From CAIUVD01 sp044338255 (GTDB lineage Bacteria; Planctomycetota; UBA11346): DNA of 25,396 bases. This document shows, piece by piece, positions 15,515-21,871 of the stretch (position 1 is the first letter of the stretch; each line of letters begins with the position of its first letter). The notes under the pieces are model-generated. The model was not told the DNA's origin. It made no database searches and worked only from the letters and a program-made list of their open reading frames with translations. The stretch lies in the NCBI GenBank assembly GCA_044338255.1, contig JBIILZ010000055.1:1-25396 (forward strand). The letters run 5' to 3'. Both the position numbers and the translations under genes were made by a program.

Positions 15515-16138
15515 TTACGGAGTGATAAGCGGCGGCGCAGACGCCGGTGGCTCGGGCGATTCATCGATGCTCCATTCCATGGTCGAGCCGTCCGGTTGTA
15601 GCATGGTCCCGCGGCGTTGGCCGTTGGCACCGGTGATCGGGCCGGGCTGGGCTCCGCTCAAGGGGCCGTTCGGTGAGCCGAAACGATGGAGGCGACGACC
15701 TTCGGACCCCGGCATCTCCGCCGGCCGCGCCGCGAGCTTGCCGCTCAGCACCACCGATTCCGCACCGCGGCGCACGGTCAGCCGCAGGATATCGCCGGCG
15801 TGCTTGGCCTTGACCAGATCGCCGAGGGCGCGCGGGGTATAGATCGGGGCCTCATCGGCTGCGACCACGACATCGAATTGCTTGAGGCCCATGACCTCGC
15901 CGGCCCCTCCCGGCGAGATGCCGGCGACCACGACGCCCAGATCATTGGCCAGGCCGAGATGATAGGAGAGAGCCTCGTCGACTTCATCGAGCTGGATGCC
16001 GAGAAACCCCTGACCCGCCGCCGGTGGGGCGGTGGCGGCCGGGGTTTTCGGGGCGGGAACATCTGCCGCCACCAGGGGAAGCGCCAGCGGCAGAGCCGCC
16101 GTCATGAGCAGTATAACGTAGTTTTTCATACCGTTCAT
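15515..16138 (-). CDS. Exported PDZ-domain protein
   Basis: The 207-residue protein has a signal peptide (about 1-25), a Pro/Ala linker and one PDZ domain (about 43-130) with the carboxylate-binding-like FLGIQLDEV, followed by GLANDLGVVVAGISPGGAGEVMGLKQFDVVVAADEAPI typical of DegP/HtrA-associated PDZ modules. No protease domain is present, so it would serve as a periplasmic peptide-binding or adaptor protein. The C-terminal part (about 135-207) is Pro/Gly-rich and probably flexible. Starts at 16138 and 16129 are both possible; neither has a strong Shine-Dalgarno. An 11-bp tandem array lies just upstream of it. Confidence 0.8.
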   Translation of the reverse strand: MNGMKNYVILLMTAALPLALPLVAADVPAPKTPAATAPPAAGQGFLGIQLDEVDEALSYHLGLANDLGVVVAGISPGGAGEVMGLKQFDVVVAADEAPIYTPRALGDLVKAKHAGDILRLTVRRGAESVVLSGKLAARPAEMPGSEGRRLHRFGSPNGPLSGAQPGPITGANGQRRGTMLQPDGSTMEWSIDESPEPPASAPPLITP

Positions 16139-16170
16139 GACGCGGCTCGACCGGCGAAGCTTTCTACGGA

Positions 16171-16262
16171 CTTGCCGCTGCTCTGCCGCTGCTCTGCCGC
16201 TGCTCTGCCGCTGCTCTGCCGCTAATCTGCAGCTGGTCTGCTGCTGGTCTACTGCTGACTGG
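16171..16262. repeat. 11-bp tandem array upstream of the PDZ gene
   Basis: Units of CTGCTCTGCCG repeat about five times from 16171 and then decay into CTGGTCTGCTG-type heptamer-like units ending at 16262. The array fills most of the 132 bp between the prepilin stop and the PDZ gene start, the position expected for the PDZ gene promoter or a terminator of the prepilin gene. Confidence 0.85.
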
Positions 16263-16270
16263 CGACCTGA

Positions 16271-17056
16271 TCAGCGCACGAAGGCGCGACTGCTCGAGCC
16301 GTTGGCATATTGATCACCAACCACTGCCGCCCAGCCATCACCGTTGTTGTCATAGATGTTGTCGTCGATGGCATCACGATTGACGAACGGAGCGATGGTC
16401 AGCGTACCGCTGCCGATGCAGTCGGTGGCGGTACCGGTAACGGTACTTCCGGGGGTGCGGTTAAGGACCCCCGTGTGGCCATCGGCATAGGCGACCACGC
16501 TCACCGTACCGCGATGGCTGGTAGCCTCGACGGTGGTGTTGGTCTTCGGCCGATCAGCAAGCACCACGCGAATGCTGGTGGCGTTCGACGGTACGCGCAG
16601 GTCATAGGCATAGGCGCTGGTCGCCAGCGAGGCTTCCCAGGCACCCGTGCCGGTGCTGTAGCCCATGGCGGTAGCTGCCGTCACGGTCGGCTTGACGGAA
16701 CTGTTAGAGGCGCATTTGAAGACGTTGGCGGTGAGATCGCCGCCGGTCACGACCGTCAGGAATTCCATACTGCCGATGGCGGTGTAAGCCGATTCGGCGT
16801 TGGCGGCATAGGCGCCATTCTGCACCGTCGGCCGCACCGGCCACAATCCGTCATTGTCGCTGCGATAGACGTGCATCGCCAAGAGGATGGATTTCTGATT
16901 GTTGGCGCAGCTCGTGCGCCGCGCCATTTCCGTGACCATGTTGATCGCCGGCAGCAGCATGCCTGCCAAGATGGCGATGATGGAAATGACCACCAAGAGT
17001 TCGATGAGCGTGAAGGCACGTTGTGCGCACGCTGGGGGGATGGATGGAATCGACAT
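16271..17056 (-). CDS. Prepilin-like protein with H-X10-DG motif
   Basis: The 261-residue protein carries a type IV prepilin/pseudopilin N-terminus: RAFTLIELLVVISIIAILAG (13-32), with Glu19 at the +5 position of the mature protein and a hydrophobic helix after it. The residue before the cleavage site is Ala14 instead of the usual Gly. The C-terminal half is beta-like and ends with HRGTVSVVAYADG, an H-X10-DG variant of the H-X9-DG motif known from prepilin-type proteins of planctomycetes and relatives. The start at 17056 is chosen because GGAGG lies five bases upstream. Such proteins form pilus or secretion-pseudopilus fibres or cell-envelope structures; the system cannot be named, since no pilus genes are near. 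A 24-bp palindrome lies upstream. Confidence 0.85.
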   Translation of the reverse strand: MSIPSIPPACAQRAFTLIELLVVISIIAILAGMLLPAINMVTEMARRTSCANNQKSILLAMHVYRSDNDGLWPVRPTVQNGAYAANAESAYTAIGSMEFLTVVTGGDLTANVFKCASNSSVKPTVTAATAMGYSTGTGAWEASLATSAYAYDLRVPSNATSIRVVLADRPKTNTTVEATSHRGTVSVVAYADGHTGVLNRTPGSTVTGTATDCIGSGTLTIAPFVNRDAIDDNIYDNNGDGWAAVVGDQYANGSSSRAFVR

Positions 17057-17150
17057 GGCAGCCTCCGTGTCGGGCCGAGGGGGATGGATGTGGCCTGACC
17101 AGCCAAACATGCCCCACGGGGACGACGGACGCGAGAGCTTACGATGTCAA

Positions 17151-17174
17151 TCCTTGGCAATTAATTGCCAAGGA
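17151..17174. promoter_or_regulatory. 24-bp perfect palindrome
   Basis: The half-site TCCTTGGCAATT is followed by its exact reverse complement. As RNA it is a ten-pair stem with a four-base loop. It lies 20 bp beyond the stop of the minus-strand gene at 17194 and about 95 bp before the prepilin start. On the minus strand TTGACA follows directly after it, which could be a -35 box, although no good -10 is seen. It could be an operator or a terminator without a T-run. Confidence 0.45.
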
Positions 17175-17193
17175 CGGCGCGTGCCAATAATCC

Positions 17194-17673
17194 TTATTTG
17201 CTGGTCGCCGCCAACAAGGCGGTGATCGCCTCGCGCACCGGCTTGGGCGCGGCGGCGAAACGGCTCAGCCATGGATCGACGGGGGCCGGGGGCAGTTCGA
17301 CCGCACCGGCATCGACGAAGACCTGCGCCACTTTCTGAAGGATGTCGAACGCCACCGGCTTGCGCCCGGTGAAGCCGATCATCGCCAGCAATTCATCGAT
17401 GGTATGGTCGCCGATGATCACGCTGCTCACCGCCGGCAGGGCTTTCCCACGCGCTTTGCCGGGCGCTTTGCCGGGCTTGGCAGGCTTGCCCGGGCGCTCG
17501 CGCACAGCGGTGCTGGCCGGGGGGAACAATTGGAAGAATTCGGGCGGCTTGCGACCTCGCTTGCCAACCATCGCCTGGAGCTCGGCCTGCGTATAACGAC
17601 CTATCTTAGCAACCGTTGCGGTCGAGCCGGCGGAGGGGTCTTCAATTGAATTCGATGAAGGAGTAATCGACAT
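17194..17673 (-). CDS. Basic protein with duplicated GRKP motif, unknown
   Basis: I do not recognise this 159-residue protein. A motif recurs: RYTQAELQAMVGKRGRKPP (26-44) and DHTIDELLAMIGFTGRKPV (89-107), sharing T, EL, AM, G and GRKP in the same positions. The two copies are joined by a Lys/Pro/Gly-rich linker (58-80). GRKP recalls AT-hook cores, so DNA binding is a guess; the Arg-rich copy KRGRKPP is the closer match. The start at 17673 (MSITPSSNS) is chosen because the open frame before it is the inverted-repeat element at 17681-17848, only 7 bp upstream. Its Shine-Dalgarno is weak. The upstream region therefore may have been replaced by the element. Confidence 0.6.
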   Translation of the reverse strand: MSITPSSNSIEDPSAGSTATVAKIGRYTQAELQAMVGKRGRKPPEFFQLFPPASTAVRERPGKPAKPGKAPGKARGKALPAVSSVIIGDHTIDELLAMIGFTGRKPVAFDILQKVAQVFVDAGAVELPPAPVDPWLSRFAAAPKPVREAITALLAATSK

Positions 17674-17680
17674 GGTGGCC

Positions 17681-17848
17681 CTAGGAGTCTGTCGGGAATA
17701 GATGACCGAGGATGGCGAAGGCATCGTGCGGCAGATCCAAGGCGGCAAAGCGGGTGGATAGCGGGAGCTATCTGACCGTTTTGCCAACGCCGGAGATGCC
17801 GTACGAGACCTAGACAGCCGACCGAATCTATTCCCGACAGGCTCCTAG
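17681..17848. mobile_element. 168-bp MITE-like element, copy B
   Basis: Same length, orientation and termini as copy A at 15290-15457, with seven substitutions (about 96% identical by eye). The right terminal repeat has one change (A to G at 17841). No transposase is present. The element ends 7 bp before the start codon of the minus-strand gene at 17673, and its flanks beyond CTAG differ from those of copy A. Positions 17728 and 17802 differ from the matching positions of copy A (15337 and 15411); the pair changes from C-G to G-T, which still pairs as RNA. Confidence 0.85.
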
Positions 17849-17900
17849 TGAAAGCGACTTATGCGCCCCCGCAAGGAACAGTCAGCGTGCAACCCGCACT

Positions 17901-18434
17901 TTATTTTTCGACCGAGGTCGGCTTGAATGCGAGTACCACGGCATTAATGCAATAGCGCAGCCGTGTCGGCGCCGGGCCGTCATTGAAAACATGGCCGAGA
18001 TGGCCGTGGCAACGCGCGCAGGTGACTTCGGTGCGCTCCATGCCGTGGCTGTTGTCGGCGACCTCGGCAATGCGCCCGGGCAAGGGCTGGAAGAAGCTCG
18101 GCCAACCGCTCCCGGAGTCGAATTTGGTATCGCTGGTGAAAAGCTCCGCACCGCAACCGACACAGGCATAGATACCGACGCCGTGCTGCTTGGTGGCGAT
18201 GTAGCCGCCACAAAAAGCAGGCTCGGTGCCCTGTCGACGCAGCACCCGATATTGCTCGGGCGTCAGGCGCTTCTTCCAATCAGCGTCGCTCATCTTGAGA
18301 ATTTCAGCCACGGTTAGCTCCGGTTGGGGTGCGCTCAGGGGGAGGTCGGCGGCACAGCCGCAGGCTGCCACTCCAGCCACCAACGACAACGCCAAGAACG
18401 TGGCGAGCACACCGGAGAGGAAGATAAGTCGCAT
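17901..18434 (-). CDS. msrB: Exported peptide-methionine (R)-S-oxide reductase MsrB
   Basis: The 177-residue protein reduces methionine (R)-sulfoxide in proteins. After a signal sequence with the lipobox VAAC (Cys25) comes the MsrB fold (about 46-170): GTEPAFCGGYIA, zinc ligands CVGC (Cys91, Cys94) and CARC (Cys139, Cys142), FDSGSGWPSF and the catalytic RYCIN (Cys162). The lipoprotein sequence suggests a membrane-anchored, periplasmic enzyme that repairs oxidised envelope proteins. Many MsrB proteins are cytosolic, so export is a distinguishing trait. A 20-bp tandem array lies 47 bp before the start. The upstream FHA gene has the same orientation, so the two may form a transcript through the array. 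Enzyme assignment is confident. Confidence 0.93.
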   Translation of the reverse strand: MRLIFLSGVLATFLALSLVAGVAACGCAADLPLSAPQPELTVAEILKMSDADWKKRLTPEQYRVLRRQGTEPAFCGGYIATKQHGVGIYACVGCGAELFTSDTKFDSGSGWPSFFQPLPGRIAEVADNSHGMERTEVTCARCHGHLGHVFNDGPAPTRLRYCINAVVLAFKPTSVEK

Positions 18435-18480
18435 GATGGGGCCCTCGCTCTCATTACGGCATGAACTGCTCGCTGTTTGG

Positions 18481-18573
18481 CCTTAATCGAGACTCTTTGC
18501 CCTTAATCGAGACTCTTTGCCCTTAATCGAAACTCTTTGTCCTTAATCGAGGCTCTTTGTATTCAATCGAGAC
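18481..18573. repeat. 20-bp tandem array between the FHA and msrB genes
   Basis: Four units of CCTTAATCGAGACTCTTTGC, with a few substitutions, cover 18481-18560, and a partial unit continues to 18573. The stop codon of the FHA gene (18563-18565) lies inside the partial unit. The array forms most of the gap to msrB. Confidence 0.92.
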
Positions 18574-19003
18574 TGGCGGAGCGCTCGGACTGCACGGGGT
18601 CCTTGCCGGCGATGCGCGGGTCATCCTTGGCGACCAGTTGCAGGTCGAAGCGTTCGCGCGTACCGAGGCGCAACGAACACGGGCCGTTGCTCAGATCGAC
18701 GGTGATCCGCCCGATGAGCGGCTCGCCGCCGATGTAGGTGCCGTTCGAGGACAGGTCTTCGATATCAACCTTTCCGGCGGCGACAAACAAGCGCACGTGG
18801 CGGCGGCTGACGGTATTGAAGTCGTGGTCGTGGTCGCGCACCGAGGCCGAGGATCGCAGATAATTGGCGGCTCGACGCATACTCACCGGGCAAGATCGGC
18901 TGCGACCGATGACGATTTCCACCCCTTCGGCGAGGACGTAGGTTTCACCCTCGGCCATGCCAGCGGTTCCGAGCAACATGGCGACTTGTTCCGCCTCAGG
19001 CAT
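18563..19003 (-). CDS. FHA-domain protein
   Basis: The 146-residue protein carries a forkhead-associated domain (about 22-125), a phosphothreonine-peptide reader: VIGRSRSCPVSM, TVSRRHVRLF (65-74), DLSSNGTYIGG (83-93). The start at 19003 has GGAG five bases upstream; the frame extends 22 codons further across the rnpA promoter region and is rejected. The C-terminal ASLD is encoded inside the 20-bp tandem array. A Hanks-type kinase gene is within 1 kb, so the protein may read its phosphorylation signal; this is inference from context. It is divergent from rnpA, 51 bp apart. Confidence 0.88.
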   Translation of the reverse strand: MPEAEQVAMLLGTAGMAEGETYVLAEGVEIVIGRSRSCPVSMRRAANYLRSSASVRDHDHDFNTVSRRHVRLFVAAGKVDIEDLSSNGTYIGGEPLIGRITVDLSNGPCSLRLGTRERFDLQLVAKDDPRIAGKDPVQSERSASLD

Positions 19004-19054
19004 GGCAACTCCGTTTAGCTTCCGTGACCCGCGATCAGCGGTAGGTGTAGTGTC

Positions 19055-19483
19055 GTGAAATCTGAACACAACCCGGTGGGCGATTGTACGTTTAGTCCCG
19101 AATCACGATTGCACAGCAATCGTGATTACGGCCGCGTGTTTCATCGTCAACAAAAGGCGGCGGGCAAGCACACCGTCGTCCTGCTTACCCCACGTCCACG
19201 GCAGAGCGGGAGCGGCGCCCCCCAGCCCGGCCGCCTGGGCATCATGATCGGCGCGAAAGCGGTAAAAACGGCGGTCCGTCGACATCAGCTGAAACGCTGG
19301 CTACGCGAACTATTCCGCACCCAGCTCAAGGAGCCGCTCTGCGGATACGACTGCGTGGTGCTGTTTCGCAACGATCCCCCTGCCGATTGCCGGACCAAGC
19401 TGGTAACCGAGGTCGCAGCCCTCGCCAGCAAGGCCCTGCTGGCCACGGCCCAACCCGGCCAACGCGGGGCACGGCGGCGCTGA
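19055..19483 (+). CDS. rnpA: Ribonuclease P protein component
   Basis: The 142-residue protein is the RNase P protein, which helps the RNase P RNA cleave tRNA 5' leaders. Family features are RLHSNRDYGRVFHRQ (18-32), GRLGIMIGAKAVKTAVRRHQ (59-78) with the RNR-type box KTAVRRHQLKRWLREL (71-86). GTG 19055 has AGGTG eight bases upstream. The N-terminus is longer than in many homologues and the C-terminus has a Gln/Arg-rich tail. rpmH, normally the preceding gene, is not seen before it; a divergent FHA gene is. It overlaps yidD by one base. Confidence 0.95.
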   Translation: MKSEHNPVGDCTFSPESRLHSNRDYGRVFHRQQKAAGKHTVVLLTPRPRQSGSGAPQPGRLGIMIGAKAVKTAVRRHQLKRWLRELFRTQLKEPLCGYDCVVLFRNDPPADCRTKLVTEVAALASKALLATAQPGQRGARRR

Positions 19484-19737
19484 TGTTGAAAACAGTCCTC
19501 GTGGTCCTGATCCGCGGTTATAAGCGCTGCCTCTCGCCGCTGCTGCCGCCCGCCTGTCGTTATCTGCCGACCTGCAGCGATTATGCCGTTGAAGCCATTC
19601 ATACCCATGGCGCCTGGCGCGGCCTCTGGCTGGGCAGCAAGCGCCTGTGCCGTTGCCACCCCTGGGGCGGCAGTGGCTGGGATCCCGTTCCGCCCGCCAA
19701 AAGTGGCTGGGATCCCGTTCCGCCGGCCGAAAAATGA
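19483..19737 (+). CDS. yidD: Membrane protein insertion factor YidD
   Basis: The 84-residue protein has the YidD pattern: VLIRGYKRCLSPLLPPACRY, LPTCSDYAVEAIHTHGAWRG (29-47) and CRCHPWGGSGWDPVP (56-70). It assists YidC/Sec-dependent membrane protein insertion at the inner membrane. The ATG at 19483 shares one base with the rnpA stop. The family normally ends at HPWGGSGWDPVP; here the segment SGWDPVPPA is repeated by a 30-bp tandem duplication, adding about ten residues. yidC, the usual next gene, is absent; a convergent kinase gene ends 12 bp further on. Confidence 0.93.
   Translation: MLKTVLVVLIRGYKRCLSPLLPPACRYLPTCSDYAVEAIHTHGAWRGLWLGSKRLCRCHPWGGSGWDPVPPAKSGWDPVPPAEK
19672..19731. repeat. 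30-bp tandem duplication at the yidD 3' end
   Basis: Two units (19672-19701 and 19702-19731) differ at two positions and encode SGWDPVPPAK and SGWDPVPPAE. A shorter AGTGGCT fragment follows across the stop codon, which looks like a decayed third unit. The duplication extends the YidD C-terminus in frame. Confidence 0.92.
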
Positions 19738-19749
19738 GTGGCTACCCGC

Positions 19750-21732
19750 TTATTTGCGGTGCTTCTCAAGTTCATTGACGGCTTTCGCGAGCGGCGTGTC
19801 GCCCACCTCGTTGAACGCGGCAGCAGCTTCCGGTAGCGCCCACATCCACAGGCAGGCGGCCTTGACCTGTGGACTGTTCTCGACGCCCTGGTCATTCATC
19901 GCTTCATCGAGCAGTTCCAACCACGGCATGGCCAGGCGGGCGCGGGCGATCTTCTGCTCGGGCCCGGGCTCGCCGGCGGCCTGCACGATGTAGAAGACTT
20001 CAGTGCGCGACAGGCGATTGAGCAGAACATCGGTGGTCGTGCCATTGATGACCACGGTGGTGTGCGGTTGCGCCGCACCGATGAACGCGCGCAAGGCGCC
20101 TTCGCCCTTTTGCGCCAATTCCCCGATTTCACTCAGGGCCAGCACCTGATCCTTGATCTTGGGGTCCTCAAACGTGTTGGCGGCCTGGGTGACGACGTTT
20201 TTGACTGCGTCGTAACCCAGCGTCGAGCGCAATTTATCGAGCTGCCGAGCGAGATCGCGCCAGTGGTCGGCATCATTCTTGACCACTGGCGTCAGGTCTT
20301 TGCGCCGGGTTTCGGCGGTGCCGCGCAACCACGTCTGATCGGCGTCCGGCCAGGCCTTGAAGGTGGGATCGGCGAGCACGGCATCGAGCTCGCCGAGCTT
20401 GGCATTGGCGACCCGGGCCCCAGCGGCCTTGCGCGCCTCACGGAGAGCCGTCGCCAGGCGATTGCCGGCGTCAATCGTTAGCGGCGCCGTCGGATCAGCC
20501 TTCGCCAGCAACTCCTGAGCGTCCTTGAAGCGCGCTTCGACCAGAGCCTGATCGAAATCAGCCAACGGTGAGACGATGGGTGCCGGCGGGACTGGCGGGA
20601 CTGGCGGCAAGACTGGCGGCAAGACTGGCGGGACTGGCGGAGTCACGACGGGAGCGACAACCACGGGCTCGGGAACCGGGGGCTTCGGCTCAGGCGCACT
20701 GCCAAGGACGATCAAGCCCACGAAGGCGAGCAACAAGGCCAACCCGGCCAGCCCATACCAGCCCCACAACGGCATCTGGAAGCCCTGTTTCTGCCGCGCC
20801 AACTTGGTGAGAGTGGTGCCGCGGCTGGCGGCTTCGACCGCCTCGACGAGATCTTCGGCGTTGGCGAAACGTTCCTCGGGCCGTTTCTGCATCAACCGCT
20901 CGGCCAATTCCGCCCAGGCCAGATCGGCTTCAGGATAGCGTTCACGGGCATCGGGCACCGGCTCGACGACGTGAGCTTTGAGGATGCTCTTGGCATCCGG
21001 GCCACGATACGGCGCATCGCCGGTGAGCAGGTGAAACAGCGTTGCGCCCAGCGAATATTGATCGGAACGATGATCCACCGGCAGCGCCCGGGCCTGTTCC
21101 GGCGACAGGTACAAGGGCGTGCCCATGACCTTGGCGCGGCCGTGCTCATCGCGCTCGGGCTGATGATCGTCGCCGTTCTGGCTCTGGATCGCCAAGCCGA
21201 GATCGGCGACCTTCACCGCCCCGGTGCGGGTGATCATGATGTTGTCGGGCTTGATGTCGCGATGGACGATGCCGACCTTGGCGGCAAACGACAGGGCCTG
21301 GGCCACACCGAGCATGATCGGGGTGATCTGCGCCGGCGTCAGGCGCTTGTCACGGTTCAACAGATCCTGGACGGATTCGCCGTCGATGAATTCCATCGAG
21401 AAAAAATGCACCGCGCTGCCATCGGCCAGAGTCGCCGTGCTGACGTCGTGGACATGCACGACATTGGGATGGTTGAGACGCCCGGCGGCACGGGCTTCAT
21501 CGACGAAACGTTGAGCGAATGAAGGATCCTTGAGGGCCAGGCGCGGCGAGAGGATCTTCAGCGCGACTTCGCGATCCATGCTCAGCTGGCGGGCCCGATA
21601 GACCTCACCCATGCCCCCCTTGCCGAGGAGCCCCATGACTTCGTAACCCCCGAAACGCTGTCCAGGAGAAAACAGCGGCGGGATCTCCGCTTTCACGGAT
21701 CGGGAGTCGCGGGATGGCGTAGCGGCAGACAT
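19750..21732 (-). CDS. Membrane Ser/Thr protein kinase (Hanks type)
   Basis: The 660-residue protein has an intact kinase domain (about 28-300): Gly loop GKGGMG (37-42), VALK (Lys59), catalytic HRDIKPDN (157-164), a DLG triad (177-179) instead of DFG, and GTPLYLSPEQ. A basic juxtamembrane region leads to a membrane helix (about 322-343), a Pro/Val/Ala linker and an external C-terminal domain (about 390-660) rich in helices. It should phosphorylate Ser/Thr of cytoplasmic partners on an outside signal; targets are unknown. The FHA protein nearby is a candidate reader. The start at 21732 is chosen because the longer frame runs across intergenic sequence with no motif. The linker is encoded by GGGACTGGC-type repeats. 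Confidence 0.88.
   Translation of the reverse strand: MSAATPSRDSRSVKAEIPPLFSPGQRFGGYEVMGLLGKGGMGEVYRARQLSMDREVALKILSPRLALKDPSFAQRFVDEARAAGRLNHPNVVHVHDVSTATLADGSAVHFFSMEFIDGESVQDLLNRDKRLTPAQITPIMLGVAQALSFAAKVGIVHRDIKPDNIMITRTGAVKVADLGLAIQSQNGDDHQPERDEHGRAKVMGTPLYLSPEQARALPVDHRSDQYSLGATLFHLLTGDAPYRGPDAKSILKAHVVEPVPDARERYPEADLAWAELAERLMQKRPEERFANAEDLVEAVEAASRGTTLTKLARQKQGFQMPLWGWYGLAGLALLLAFVGLIVLGSAPEPKPPVPEPVVVAPVVTPPVPPVLPPVLPPVPPVPPAPIVSPLADFDQALVEARFKDAQELLAKADPTAPLTIDAGNRLATALREARKAAGARVANAKLGELDAVLADPTFKAWPDADQTWLRGTAETRRKDLTPVVKNDADHWRDLARQLDKLRSTLGYDAVKNVVTQAANTFEDPKIKDQVLALSEIGELAQKGEGALRAFIGAAQPHTTVVINGTTTDVLLNRLSRTEVFYIVQAAGEPGPEQKIARARLAMPWLELLDEAMNDQGVENSPQVKAACLWMWALPEAAAAFNEVGDTPLAKAVNELEKHRK
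20584..20640. repeat. GGGACTGGC-type repeats in the kinase linker
   Basis: Degenerate 9- and 12-bp units (GGGACTGGC, GGCAAGACTGGC) alternate over this stretch. On the minus strand they encode PPVLPPVLPPVPPVPP between membrane helix and external domain of the kinase. Confidence 0.85.
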
Positions 21733-21871
21733 GCGAGCTACGCTGTACGTCGGAAACCCCGCGTGGGCAAGCCTGTCGCTTCCCGCGGGCACCCCAGTGT
21801 CATGCGACGGTAAGTGCGCCGGGCCACGGGCGGGCCGCCTATTATTGAAACAATAGCGGAACCTCCGGAGT

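Noticed and set aside
16310..17098. Plus-strand open frame of 262 codons
   Set aside because: It lies opposite the prepilin-like gene, which has a clear pilin N-terminus and a Shine-Dalgarno.
18481..18573. CRISPR array
   Set aside because: The 20-bp units are contiguous with no spacers, as are the other arrays in the window.
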